From Oscillospiraceae bacterium (GTDB lineage: Bacteria; Bacillota; Clostridia; Oscillospirales; Oscillospiraceae), in contig JAGASJ010000003.1 in NCBI GenBank assembly GCA_017621795.1, positions 1-64,000 on the forward strand: DNA of 64,000 nucleotides, read 5' to 3'. Every line of letters starts with the position of its first letter. Positions within the stretch are counted from its first letter, which is position 1. A model generated the notes under the pieces. It had not been told where the DNA came from. It saw nothing but the letters and a program-made list of their open reading frames with translations, and made no database searches. Positions 35,326 through 43,479 of this stretch are shown one piece after another. A program made the position numbers and the translations under genes.

Positions 35326-36585
35326 ATGATTTTTCTGATTTGGTTACTGTATATCCCCGCGCTTTATTTGGTGTACGGTTTGCGTTTGGCACTGGCCGGT
35401 ATGGGGATCTACCTACATACGTTCCCCACAATGCTGCTCCACGGTGCAGTATTTGTAGGCGTGTATTACCTTATAAAGTACCTGAAAAAGCTTTTGAAAG
35501 TGAAGCCGAGGATCCCCGCAAATGCGGGCAAAAGGGATAAGACCATCTCTGTTTATGGCCTGGTTACTGTGGGCTTTACTGCAATGACTGCGTTGCAGGG
35601 CTACGGAATGCTGAGCCGTTCTATGCAGGGTTATTTGGTGCCGATCTGTGCCTATGTGGTGCTCGCACTGTCGCTGAACCTGGTGGTTGGTATTTCCGGC
35701 GAATTGAGCTTAGGCCACGCCGGATTTATGGGCGTTGGCGCTTTTGCCGGTATTGTTGCCGCGACCTGCGCGCAAAACGCTGTCAGTGACCCCTTCCTGC
35801 GGCTGGTCATCGGTATGGTAGCCGGTGGTCTGATGGCAGGCGTTGCCGGATTGATCGTTGGCATTCCTGTTTTGCGTCTGCGTGGCGACTATTTGGCGAT
35901 CGTCACACTGGCCTTTGGCGAAATTCTCAGAAGCCTTACGGAAAACCTGTACGTAGGCTTGGATCGTGCCGGTCTGCACATGTCTATGTCCAATGGCGGC
36001 GTACAGCTGCAGGAGGGCGGCAAAATGATTATCAGCGGTGCGTTGGGTGCAACCGGTATTAAGCCCATTTCCACATTCGTGGCGGGTATTTTGCTGGTGT
36101 TCTTTACGGTTGCTGTGGTTTTGAACCTGGTGCACTCCAGGGAAGGCCGTGCCATTAAGGCGGTACGGGATAACCGTATTGCTGCGGAATCTGTGGGCAT
36201 CAATGCTACCACTTTCAAGCTGAAGGCGTTTGTGATCTCTGCGGTTTTGGCAGGTATGGCAGGTGCGCTGTTTGGATTGAACCTGGGCAGTGTACAGGCA
36301 TCCAAGTTCAGCTATACCACTTCCATCGACATTTTGGTGTACGTGGTTTTGGGCGGTATGGGCAATATGCTGGGCTCCATTATTTCCACAGTGGTGCTGT
36401 ATCTGATTCCCGAATTTTTGCGCAGCTTGGCGGACTACCGTATGATTATGTACGCAATCGTACTGATCGTGGTGATGCTTTGCACCTGGTCTCCCAAGAT
36501 TAAAAATACCATCAGCCTGTTTACCTACACGATGCGCACATATTGGAACCGACTGTTTCGGAAGAAAGGGGGTAGCGGAAAATGA
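35326..36585 (+). CDS. livM: Branched-chain amino acid ABC permease LivM
   Basis: A 419-residue permease; the LivM-typical N-terminal extension (about 1-95) contains two helices and a basic segment. ALSLNLVVGISGELSLGHAGFMGVGAF (in the middle third) and a C-terminal YVVLGGMGNMLGSI coupling loop are family marks. It overlaps livG by four bases (ATGA). Confidence 0.93.
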   Translation: MIFLIWLLYIPALYLVYGLRLALAGMGIYLHTFPTMLLHGAVFVGVYYLIKYLKKLLKVKPRIPANAGKRDKTISVYGLVTVGFTAMTALQGYGMLSRSMQGYLVPICAYVVLALSLNLVVGISGELSLGHAGFMGVGAFAGIVAATCAQNAVSDPFLRLVIGMVAGGLMAGVAGLIVGIPVLRLRGDYLAIVTLAFGEILRSLTENLYVGLDRAGLHMSMSNGGVQLQEGGKMIISGALGATGIKPISTFVAGILLVFFTVAVVLNLVHSREGRAIKAVRDNRIAAESVGINATTFKLKAFVISAVLAGMAGALFGLNLGSVQASKFSYTTSIDILVYVVLGGMGNMLGSIISTVVLYLIPEFLRSLADYRMIMYAIVLIVVMLCTWSPKIKNTISLFTYTMRTYWNRLFRKKGGSGK

Positions 36586-37424
36586 GTGATTACTCTAAGA
36601 AGATTCTCCGTGTGCCTTCCTATAGTCTGCTTCGTGAGCAGGATGCAGACAAACAACCGGTACTGGTTGCCAACAATTTAGGCATCGACTTCGGCGGCCT
36701 GACCGCGGTGGACAGCTTTAACGTTGCCATCGGACCTACGGAAATTTCCGGTTTGATCGGCCCGAACGGTGCCGGTAAGACCACCATTTTTAACTTGCTG
36801 ACCGGTGTTTATCAGCCGACCCGCGGTGCGGTGCTGATCAAAGGCATCGATACAAAGGGTATGCATCCCAGCAAGGTGACCCGTATGGGCATTGCCCGTA
36901 CCTTCCAAAACATTCGCCTGTTTACGGATATGACCGCAAAGGACAATGTTAAGGTGGGTATGCACAAGGATATCCATTGCTCCTTCTTTTCCTCATTACT
37001 GCGTCTGCCCTCTTATTACAAGTCAGAGCGTGCCGCAGACGAGAAGGCTATGGAGCTGCTGGAATTTATGGGACTTGCGGATGTGGCGGATGTGAAGGCG
37101 GGAAGCCTTCCCTACGGCGTGCAGCGCCGACTGGAAATTGCCCGTGCACTGGCCACCAATCCGGCAATTTTGCTGCTGGATGAGCCGGCGGCAGGTATGA
37201 ACCCCAGTGAGACGGCAGAGCTGACAGCGCAAATTCGCCGTATTCGGGATACCTTCCAAATCGCTATTTTCCTGATCGAGCACGATATGAACCTGGTGAT
37301 GAATGTTTGTGAGGCCATTGCGGTGGTCAATTACGGCAAGATCATAGCCAAGGGTACCCCGGAAGAAATCAAGAATGATCCGGCGGTTATTGAGGCGTAC
37401 TTGGGCAAGAAGGAGGAATCGTAA
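36582..37424 (+). CDS. livG: Branched-chain amino acid ABC ATPase LivG
   Basis: A 280-residue ATP-binding subunit. Walker A GPNGAGKTT (about 62-70), signature region SLPYGVQRRLEIARAL in place of canonical LSGGQ (usual for LivG), Walker B LLLDEPAAGMNP and IEHDMNLVM H-loop. An unusual N-terminal extension of about 28 residues precedes the ATPase fold. The stop codon overlaps the livF start (TAATG). Confidence 0.95.
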   Translation: MSDYSKKILRVPSYSLLREQDADKQPVLVANNLGIDFGGLTAVDSFNVAIGPTEISGLIGPNGAGKTTIFNLLTGVYQPTRGAVLIKGIDTKGMHPSKVTRMGIARTFQNIRLFTDMTAKDNVKVGMHKDIHCSFFSSLLRLPSYYKSERAADEKAMELLEFMGLADVADVKAGSLPYGVQRRLEIARALATNPAILLLDEPAAGMNPSETAELTAQIRRIRDTFQIAIFLIEHDMNLVMNVCEAIAVVNYGKIIAKGTPEEIKNDPAVIEAYLGKKEES

Positions 37425-38122
37425 TGCTGAAAGTAGAAGATATGCATGTGTTTTACGGTGCCATCCACGCCATCAAGGGCGTGTCCTTCCAAGTAAATGA
37501 GGGTGAGATCGTTGCACTGATCGGCGCAAACGGCGCAGGCAAGAGCACCATTTTGAAAACGGTCTCCGGCCTGATGCATCCCCGCAGCGGCAGTATTTCC
37601 TTTATGGGCGAGAGCATTGCCCATACCGATGCCTATAAGCTGGTGCGCAAGGGCCTGGCCCACGTCCCGGAGGGACGGCGGATCTTCCTGCAGATGAGTG
37701 TGCAGGATAACCTGGCAATGGGCGCATTTACGCAGAAAACGGTATCCAAGGCAGACTTGGATATGGTCTACGATCTGTTTCCCCGCCTGAAGGAACGGCG
37801 CACCCAGATTGCGGGCACGCTTTCCGGCGGCGAACAGCAGATGCTGGCAATGAGCAGAGCCCTGATGAGTCATCCGAAGCTGATGATGCTGGATGAGCCG
37901 TCTATGGGACTTGCGCCTATTTTGGTGGATCAGATCTTCACCATCATCAAAGACCTGCACAAGGCAGGCACGACCATATTGCTGGTGGAGCAGAATGCAA
38001 GCAAGGCTCTGCAGATCGCAGACCGTGCCTATGTTTTGGAAACCGGAAAGATTACCCTGACGGGAACCGGTGACGAACTGGCCCACAGTGACGAGGTACG
38101 AAAAGCCTACTTAGGCGGTTAA
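37424..38122 (+). CDS. livF: Branched-chain amino acid ABC ATPase LivF
   Basis: A 232-residue ATP-binding subunit. Walker A GANGAGKST (about 33-41), signature LSGGEQQMLAMSRAL, Walker B MMLDEPSMGLAP and LVEQNA, the LivF-specific variant of the H-loop. Completes the five-gene importer; a tandem of hairpin terminators follows. Confidence 0.95.
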   Translation: MLKVEDMHVFYGAIHAIKGVSFQVNEGEIVALIGANGAGKSTILKTVSGLMHPRSGSISFMGESIAHTDAYKLVRKGLAHVPEGRRIFLQMSVQDNLAMGAFTQKTVSKADLDMVYDLFPRLKERRTQIAGTLSGGEQQMLAMSRALMSHPKLMMLDEPSMGLAPILVDQIFTIIKDLHKAGTTILLVEQNASKALQIADRAYVLETGKITLTGTGDELAHSDEVRKAYLGG

Positions 38123-38130
38123 AGAGAACG

Positions 38131-38158
38131 CCCCCTGCATACAAGCGTATGCAGGGGG
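38131..38158 (+). terminator. First terminator hairpin after livF
   Basis: CCCCCTGCATAC pairs perfectly with GTATGCAGGGGG around an AAGC loop; the sequence after it is T-rich but interrupted. Confidence 0.75.
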
Positions 38159-38202
38159 TGATTTATATTTTGACGGTTTGGGGGTTCTTTGAAACTCTGA
38201 AA

Positions 38203-38241
38203 CACCGCCTGCATACGATTGTATGCAGGGGGTGGTTTTTT
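38203..38241 (+). terminator. Second, related hairpin with T-run before a small ORF
   Basis: CACC-G-CCTGCATAC pairs with GTATGCAGG-G-GGTG (one mismatch) around a GATT loop, followed by six T and then directly by an ATG. Its core CCTGCATAC/GTATGCAGG is the same as in the hairpin 70 bases upstream, indicating a local duplication. The GGGGGTGG of the 3' arm can act as a Shine-Dalgarno for the next ORF. Confidence 0.65.
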
Positions 38242-38388
38242 ATGTGCAGACCCAATCAGTTGCGGGGATATATACTGCTGAGTGTCGGTTGCGGAATGGT
38301 GTTGGGGGTATGGATGAGCAGTGCGTTTCTGACCTATTGCATTGCCGGTGTAATGGTTTTTGCAGGTGTATCTGTGGTGCGCAAGTAA
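38242..38388 (+). CDS. Small hydrophobic membrane protein
   Basis: A 48-residue ORF, below common length cut-offs. A short basic N-terminus (MCRPNQLRGY) is followed by two hydrophobic stretches (about 11-26 and 30-44) and a basic end VVRK, giving a plausible hairpin membrane protein. Starts immediately after the T-run of a terminator-like hairpin whose 3' arm (GGGGGTGG) is the only Shine-Dalgarno-like sequence. Comparable small two-helix proteins precede SPOCS/LysM genes in some clostridia from memory, but function is unknown. It could also be a chance ORF. Confidence 0.5.
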   Translation: MCRPNQLRGYILLSVGCGMVLGVWMSSAFLTYCIAGVMVFAGVSVVRK

Positions 38389-38414
38389 TATCCTTGTCCC
38401 CGGTTGCATAGGCT
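38386..38414 (+). promoter_or_regulatory. Sigma-E-like sporulation promoter before the SipL-like gene
   Basis: TAATATC (38386-38392), exact 14-base spacer, CATAGGCT (38407-38414). This matches the mother-cell sigma-E pattern (KMATATT, N14, CATACAMT) at most positions, and no good sigma-A promoter is seen. Confidence 0.5.
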
Positions 38415-38444
38415 ACTATAGAATCTTATAAGGAGTGATTTTAT

Positions 38445-39932
38445 ATGGAATATCAACTGGATGTGCAGCACTTCATGTACCTGCGCCAGCTTCATACACA
38501 GCCCCAAACACGGGAAGAGACACAGGAATTACGTATCGGTGACGGACTGGGAAACATTGGAAGGGTGTTGTGCGCCTGGGGACAGGTGGTACTGCGGGGA
38601 AAACAGTGGCAGCCGGACGGGGTAGGTGTACAGGGTGGCGTGATGGTATGGGTGCTGTATGCTCCGGAGGACGGCGGTCCTGCCCAGTGTGTAGAGGACT
38701 GGATTCCGCTTTCTGTAAAATGGCCGTCGGAGCAGAACGAGGGGGATGGTAAACTCTTTACCACCTGGCTTTTACGGGGGGTCGATGCTCGTACTGTGGA
38801 TCTGCGCAGGCTGATGGTACGGGTGACGGTGGATGTGTATGCCGCCTGCTTTGTGCCGGACCGTCTGCCGGTCTATTCGCCCCGGGAGCTGCCCAAGGAT
38901 ATTTTGCTTTTGGAGAAGAAAAAGCCGCTGTGCCTTGTGCAGGAGGTGGGAGAAAAAGCCTTTGTGCTGGATGAGGAGCTCACCCTGCCGTCCACCGCAC
39001 CGTCACCGGAAAAGCTGGTGCGTTACAGCTTGGATACGGAAATCGGAGACTGCAAGATCATCGGGGATAAAGCGGTATTTCGGGGGAAGGGGCTACTGCA
39101 TATTCTCTATCGCACCGCAGAAGGAGGAATGCAAAGCTGGGATTTTGAGATCCCCTTTTCCCAATATACAGAGCTGGAGGACCACTACCCTGATGACAGT
39201 GGATTGTGGGTGCAGGCAATGGTTACGGCGCTGGAGGTGGAGGCGGCGGCAGAGCGCATACGCTTGAAGGCAGGGCTTGCAGGCCAGTATATCCTTACCG
39301 CACAGCGGGATTATCCTATGGTAGAGGATGCCTACAGCCCGGACCGTGGCCTGCAGCTGCAGCGGGAAAAGGTGCAGGTAAAGAACCTGGCATCCTTTCA
39401 GAGCATACCGATGCGCGCAGATGAAACGGGGCGCTTCGGCAGTAATCGGGTGGCAGATTTGTGCCTGAGTGTGGGCCTGCCTGAAAAGCGGCGCAGTGGA
39501 AACGGAACAGAGCTGGAGATCCCCGGGCAGTTCAGCGCACTCTATTATGATACTGAGGGCTTATTGCAGTCGGCAACCACCAAATTTAGCGACACGCAGG
39601 CGGTGGAAACGGATCGTATAGAAACCTGGACACAGCCGGATGGTGCGGTGCAGGCCGTTGCGGGGATAGACAGCACCATTATGCGGGGCGGCTACAGCCT
39701 GCAGATCGGGCACACCGAGGATACCGAGCTGATGCCGGTATCCGCGATCACTGCCGAGGAGCCCCGGGAAAAGGACCCGATGCGTCCCAGCCTGATTTTG
39801 CGCAAGGCAGGAAATCAAAGCCTGTGGGACATTGCAAAGCAATGCGGTGCAACGGTGCAGGCCATTCAGGAGGCAAACGGCCTGCAAGGGGAGGCAGACC
39901 CCGACAGGGTATTGCTGATCCCCGTCCTATAA
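38445..39932 (+). CDS. SPOCS (DUF3794) and LysM protein, SipL-like
   Basis: A 495-residue protein without signal peptide or membrane segment. Successive SPOCS/DUF3794-type domains (segments with DGLGNIGRVLCAWGQV, RYSLDTEIGDCKIIGDKAVF and similar gate-like beta patterns) precede a C-terminal LysM (about 448-495; LWDIAKQCGATVQAIQEAN). This is the architecture of Clostridioides difficile SipL, which binds the spore coat ATPase SpoIVA through its LysM and recruits the coat to the forespore. A sigma-E-like promoter lies just upstream, in agreement with a mother-cell role. A GGAGTG Shine-Dalgarno is present. Confidence 0.85.
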   Translation: MEYQLDVQHFMYLRQLHTQPQTREETQELRIGDGLGNIGRVLCAWGQVVLRGKQWQPDGVGVQGGVMVWVLYAPEDGGPAQCVEDWIPLSVKWPSEQNEGDGKLFTTWLLRGVDARTVDLRRLMVRVTVDVYAACFVPDRLPVYSPRELPKDILLLEKKKPLCLVQEVGEKAFVLDEELTLPSTAPSPEKLVRYSLDTEIGDCKIIGDKAVFRGKGLLHILYRTAEGGMQSWDFEIPFSQYTELEDHYPDDSGLWVQAMVTALEVEAAAERIRLKAGLAGQYILTAQRDYPMVEDAYSPDRGLQLQREKVQVKNLASFQSIPMRADETGRFGSNRVADLCLSVGLPEKRRSGNGTELEIPGQFSALYYDTEGLLQSATTKFSDTQAVETDRIETWTQPDGAVQAVAGIDSTIMRGGYSLQIGHTEDTELMPVSAITAEEPREKDPMRPSLILRKAGNQSLWDIAKQCGATVQAIQEANGLQGEADPDRVLLIPVL

Positions 39933-39939
39933 AAATTAT

Positions 39940-40039
39940 CGCCGCTGTGTGAATGCACAGCGGCGTCATAGTGCCACAAAAGGCCCAAACCGTCAAGCCG
40001 GGACGGCCTTCCGGCCACCGCTGTGGGGGCTCACAGCGG
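39940..40039. repeat. Two hairpins sharing the same stem, otherwise empty intergenic region
   Basis: CGCCGCTGTG/CACAGCGGCG at 39940-39965 and ACCGCTGTG/CACAGCGGC at about 40017-40040 use the same 8-bp arms. The first follows the SipL-like gene and probably terminates it, though neither hairpin has a T-run. A small GGCC-TTCC-GGCC hairpin lies between them. No gene is seen in 39933-40227. Confidence 0.5.
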
Positions 40040-40165
40040 CGGCCCTGGACGGCGTGTCGCATCGGGGTCAATGCCGTCAGAATCTACTTTAACGTTTCTG
40101 TTTTGCGTATTCAAGAATATCCTGTCGACAGAAAAAGAAAGCATAGAAAAATGCTCAAATAGGTG

Positions 40166-40194
40166 TGGAAAAATAAAATCGGCTGTGCTATAAT
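40166..40194 (+). promoter_or_regulatory. Promoter of the COG0523 GTPase pair
   Basis: Weak TGGAAA -35 (40166-40171), 17-base spacer and extended -10 TGCTATAAT with TATAAT at 40189-40194. A GCAT-N6-ATGC inverted repeat at about 40141-40154 upstream could be a regulator site; no recognisable Zur box. Confidence 0.6.
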
Positions 40195-40227
40195 AAAGGG
40201 TAGAGAATTTGAAAGGAGCATTTTTTT

Positions 40228-41385
40228 ATGACCATTATTGATATTTTTTCCGGTTTTTTGGGTGCAGGCAAAACAACACTGATCAAAAAGCTGTTGCAGG
40301 AGGCTTATGCCGGTCAAAAGCTGATGCTGATTGAAAATGAATTTGGTGAGATCGGCATCGACGGCGGCTTTTTGCAGGATGCGGGAATCAACATCACCGA
40401 GATGAATTCCGGCTGTATTTGTTGCAGTCTGGTGGGTGATTTTGGCAAAGCGCTGAAGGAGGCAATTGATACCTATGCCCCCGACCGTATTATTATTGAA
40501 CCCTCCGGCGTGGGCAAGCTGTCGGATGTGATCGCCGCTGTTGAAAAGGTAGACGGCGTGCAGCTGGGCTATACCGTAGCGGTGGTGGATGCCGGCAAGG
40601 TGAAGATCTATACCAAGAACTTCGGAGAGTTTTACAACAATCAGGTGCAGACCGCTTCTACCATTATTTTGTCCCGTACAGACGGTATTTCCCAGGAAAA
40701 GCTGAATTTGGCGGTGGATATTCTCCGTGAAATGAACGACCACGCCACCATCGTCACTACCCCCTGGCCGCAGCTTTCCGGCTTGCAGCTGCTCACAGCG
40801 ATGGAAGGCGGCGCATCTGTGGCGGCAGAACTTCGGAAATTAGAAGAGGAAGCCCACCACCACGAGGACGGCCACTGCTGCGGTCACCACGACCATGAGC
40901 ATCACCACCACGAGGACGACAACTGCTGCGGTCACCACGACCACGAGCATCACCACCACGAGGACGGCCACTGCTGCGACCACCACGACCACGATCATCA
41001 CCACCACGAGGACGGTCACTGCTGCGGTCACCACGACCATGACCATCACCACCACGAGGACGGCCACTGCTGTGGTCACCACGACCATGACCATCATCAC
41101 CATCATCACGCCGATGAGGTATTCACCTCTTGGGGCGTAGAGACGGCAAAGAAATTTGCGGTCGCGGATATCGAAAAGGCATTGGATGCTCTGGATTCCG
41201 GGGAATACGGGCTTGTTTTGCGTGCAAAGGGCATTGTGCCCTGCGTGGACGGCGGCTGGATTCACTTTGACTATGTACCCGAGGAGCACAATGTGCGTAT
41301 GGGCGGTGCGGATGTGACCGGCAAGCTGTGCGTGATCGGCGCTGAGCTGAGCCAGCAGGCTGTTGCGGCGCTGTTTGGGGTGTAA
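40228..41385 (+). CDS. CobW/COG0523 GTPase with a His-rich repeat tract
   Basis: A 385-residue metallochaperone-type GTPase. Walker A GFLGAGKTT (9-17), ENEFGEIGID, the metal-binding CICC motif (63-66) in NSGCICCSL, and the EPSG switch motif place it in the COG0523 family (ZigA/YjiA/YeiR group). Residues about 208-295 consist of roughly five copies of a 16-residue unit built on HHHHEDGHCCGHHDHD, inserted before the C-terminal CobW_C domain. Each unit supplies about nine His, two Cys and acidic ligands, so it probably stores or delivers zinc or nickel. It is co-transcribed with a second GTPase three bases downstream. Confidence 0.92.
   Translation: MTIIDIFSGFLGAGKTTLIKKLLQEAYAGQKLMLIENEFGEIGIDGGFLQDAGINITEMNSGCICCSLVGDFGKALKEAIDTYAPDRIIIEPSGVGKLSDVIAAVEKVDGVQLGYTVAVVDAGKVKIYTKNFGEFYNNQVQTASTIILSRTDGISQEKLNLAVDILREMNDHATIVTTPWPQLSGLQLLTAMEGGASVAAELRKLEEEAHHHEDGHCCGHHDHEHHHHEDDNCCGHHDHEHHHHEDGHCCDHHDHDHHHHEDGHCCGHHDHDHHHHEDGHCCGHHDHDHHHHHHADEVFTSWGVETAKKFAVADIEKALDALDSGEYGLVLRAKGIVPCVDGGWIHFDYVPEEHNVRMGGADVTGKLCVIGAELSQQAVAALFGV
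40852..41112 (+). repeat. 48-bp in-frame tandem repeat (about 5 copies)
   Basis: Near-identical 48-bp units (CACCACGAGGACGG... through CACGACCAT) repeat without frame change inside the GTPase gene. Differences among units are mostly third-position or E/D, N/H changes, suggesting recent unit-wise expansion; copy number is likely variable between strains. Confidence 0.9.
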
Positions 41386-41388
41386 GCG

Positions 41389-42330
41389 ATGGCACAGATT
41401 CCTGTATACGCCTTTACAGGCTTTTTAGATTCCGGCAAGACCAAGTTCATTCAGGAAACCCTGGAGGATCCGCGCTTCAATGCCGGCGAACGAACACTGC
41501 TGCTGGTGTTCGAGGAAGGGGAGGAGGAATATGATTTTTCGACCTATCCCCACCAAAATGTATATTTAGAGGTACTGGATCAGCAAACGGTCACATCCGG
41601 TGAGCTGAAGGCCCTGGCAAAGAAGCACAAGGCACAGCGGGTAGTGGCGGAGCTGAACGGCATGCAGCTTGTGGGAGACCTTTATGCCCGCTTCCCGGAG
41701 GACTGGGTAGTGGCGCAGGAAGTGATGTTTGCCGATGCCACCACCATTATGGCCTACAATGCTAATATGCGGAATTTGGTGATGGACAAGCTGATGGGCG
41801 GACAGATGGTGGTCTTTAACCGGCTGGAAAAGGGTGAGGACACCACCCATTTGCACAAGCTGGTACGTGCCGCAAACCGTCGAATGGACATTCTTTATGA
41901 CTATTTGGACGGCACAACGGCCTTTGACGATGTGGAAGACCCCTTGCCCTTTGATATCGAAGCGCCTGTGGTGGAGATCGCAGACGAGGATTATGCGCTG
42001 TGGTATCGGGATGTTACGGAAGAGCCGCAAAAGTACCACGGAAAGACGGTGCGCTTTAAAGCCCAGGTGGCAATGCTTCGCCGTGAAAAGGGCAATATGT
42101 TTGCCCCCGGCCGTTTCGTAATGACCTGCTGCGTGGAGGATATCCAGTTTTGCGGCGTGCCCTGTAAGTATGAGGGCGCCAAGGGGTTGGAATCTCGTTC
42201 CTGGGTAACGGTGGAGGCAACGGTCTCTGCCGAGAAGCACTACCTTTATCAGGGTGAATTAGGACCTGTTCTGACGGCACTTTCCGTCAAACCTGCCGAT
42301 CCCGCCGTGGAAGAAGTGGCAACCTTTTAA
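41389..42330 (+). CDS. Second CobW-like GTPase fused to a TIGR03943/YcgQ-like domain
   Basis: A 313-residue protein. The N-terminal half has a CobW-like P-loop (FTGFLDSGKTKF, about 9-20) but lacks both the ENEFG switch and the CxCC metal motif of its neighbour. The C-terminal part (about 205-300) contains RFVMTCCVEDIQFCGVPC (about 240-257), which resembles the OB-like domain of TIGR03943/DUF1980 (YcgQ) proteins that accompany YcgR-type permeases and are linked to zinc supply. It is three bases downstream of the His-rich GTPase, so the two probably act together in metal allocation. Exact function is unknown. Confidence 0.75.
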   Translation: MAQIPVYAFTGFLDSGKTKFIQETLEDPRFNAGERTLLLVFEEGEEEYDFSTYPHQNVYLEVLDQQTVTSGELKALAKKHKAQRVVAELNGMQLVGDLYARFPEDWVVAQEVMFADATTIMAYNANMRNLVMDKLMGGQMVVFNRLEKGEDTTHLHKLVRAANRRMDILYDYLDGTTAFDDVEDPLPFDIEAPVVEIADEDYALWYRDVTEEPQKYHGKTVRFKAQVAMLRREKGNMFAPGRFVMTCCVEDIQFCGVPCKYEGAKGLESRSWVTVEATVSAEKHYLYQGELGPVLTALSVKPADPAVEEVATF

Positions 42331-42336
42331 ATAGAG

Positions 42337-42372
42337 AAATTGGGACGACTGATCGCTGGTCGTCCCAATTTT
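42337..42372. terminator. Bidirectional terminator between convergent genes
   Basis: AAATTGGGACGAC pairs with GTCGTCCCAATTT around a nine-base loop with A/T runs on both sides. It serves the GTPase operon and minus-strand spmAB; the spmB stop codon touches its edge. Confidence 0.88.
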
Positions 42373-42892
42373 ACGTAAAGAACAAGTGGGCAGTCATACT
42401 CGCGGTCACAAAGCCCACAAAATCCGCGAAAAGGGCGGCGGGAAGGGTAAATCGGGTTTTAGAGATCCCTGCCGCACCGAAATACACACTGATGGTGTAA
42501 AAGGTGGTCTCGGTAGAGCCCAGCATCACCGCCACCGTTCGGCCCACGGTGGAATCCACCCCATAGGTGGCCATCAGCTCTGTGCCCACCGACAGGGCGG
42601 CACTGCCGCTGATGGGGCGGATCAGCACCAGCAGTGCGGTTTCCTTCGGGATACCGAAAACGCGGAAGACAGGCGCAAGCAGCTCTCCCAGCCAAGCAGT
42701 TGCCCCGGAGACCCGAAGCATACTGACCGCAACAAGCATCATCACGAATGTAGGTATCAACGTCCATAAAAGCTGCAGACCCTCACGACCGCCCTGCAAC
42801 AGCAGGTCGTAGGGGTCTTCTTTTTTGCCCAGTGCCCACGCCGCAACGCAAAACAGCAGGACGGGCACAAGGTAAGATGAAATCAGCCCCAT
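42371..42892 (-). CDS. spmB: Spore maturation protein B
   Basis: A 173-residue membrane protein with about five helices and a nucleoside-transporter gate-like motif LIRPISGSAALSVGTELM, then GSTETTFYTISVYFG. SpmB with SpmA is needed for spore core dehydration and heat resistance. The start ATG 42892 gives MGLISSYLVPVLLFC, the family-like N-terminus; upstream in-frame sequence is shadow of spmA. It overlaps the end of spmA by ten bases. Confidence 0.9.
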   Translation of the reverse strand: MGLISSYLVPVLLFCVAAWALGKKEDPYDLLLQGGREGLQLLWTLIPTFVMMLVAVSMLRVSGATAWLGELLAPVFRVFGIPKETALLVLIRPISGSAALSVGTELMATYGVDSTVGRTVAVMLGSTETTFYTISVYFGAAGISKTRFTLPAALFADFVGFVTASMTAHLFFT

Positions 42893-43467
42893 ATTTTTCC
42901 AAACACCTTTGCACACAATAGTCCCAAGCCTGCCGAGCATAGGGAGCTGACCCAAACCGCAGGCAAAATATCGAAAGGGGCGGCAGCACCCAAGCTGCTG
43001 CGGACTGCCGCCACAGTGGCGGGGATACACTGAATGGATGCGGTGTTCAGCACGATCAGACGGCATAGCTCGTTGCTGGCAACGCCGTTTTTTTGATGGT
43101 CTGCCAGCCGTTTTGCGGCGGCGATGCCCATGGGGGTCGCGGCATTGCCCAAGCCTAAAAAGTTGGCGCAGATATTGCCGCTTAAGTACCCCTGCAAGGT
43201 GCTGTCGGCCTTACAGGAGGGGAATACCTTGTAAAGCAGTGGTTTCAAAAGCTTTCCCAAAAGGGCGGTCAGGCCGATTTTTTCCATCACCTTGCCTACG
43301 CCGCTCCAAAGACACAGGGAGCCTGCCAGCGAGATCGCTAAAGTGATGCCCTCCTGCGCGCCCCGACTGATCCCACCGGACAAATTCCCGCCTTGTCCGG
43401 TGCAAAGTCCGTAAAAAAGGGAGATCGCTACCATCCCTGTCCAAACCCAGCCGATTACCAAGACCAT
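42883..43467 (-). CDS. spmA: Spore maturation protein A
   Basis: A 194-residue membrane protein of the nucleoside-recognition (gate domain) family. The QGYLSGNICANFLGLGNAATPMG motif, split across the middle, and VLNTASIQCIPATVAAVR are diagnostic. The start is uncertain: ATG 43467 lies only one base after GGGAGG, whereas TTG 43461 is at an ideal six to seven bases, and would give an N-terminus of VIGWVWTGMVAISLF. Longer starts run through the terminator and are unlikely. It is transcribed with spmB during sporulation, probably from the sigma-E-like promoter just upstream. Confidence 0.88.
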   Translation of the reverse strand: MVLVIGWVWTGMVAISLFYGLCTGQGGNLSGGISRGAQEGITLAISLAGSLCLWSGVGKVMEKIGLTALLGKLLKPLLYKVFPSCKADSTLQGYLSGNICANFLGLGNAATPMGIAAAKRLADHQKNGVASNELCRLIVLNTASIQCIPATVAAVRSSLGAAAPFDILPAVWVSSLCSAGLGLLCAKVFGKIWG

Positions 43468-43479
43468 CCCTCCCACATC

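Noticed and set aside
40852..41112. Possible CRISPR array (regular 48-base periodicity)
   Set aside because: The repeats are contiguous without unique spacers and encode a His/Cys-rich protein tract in frame.
42893..43066. N-terminal extension of SpmB
   Set aside because: The upstream in-frame residues are a shadow of spmA; ATG 42892 gives the family N-terminus.
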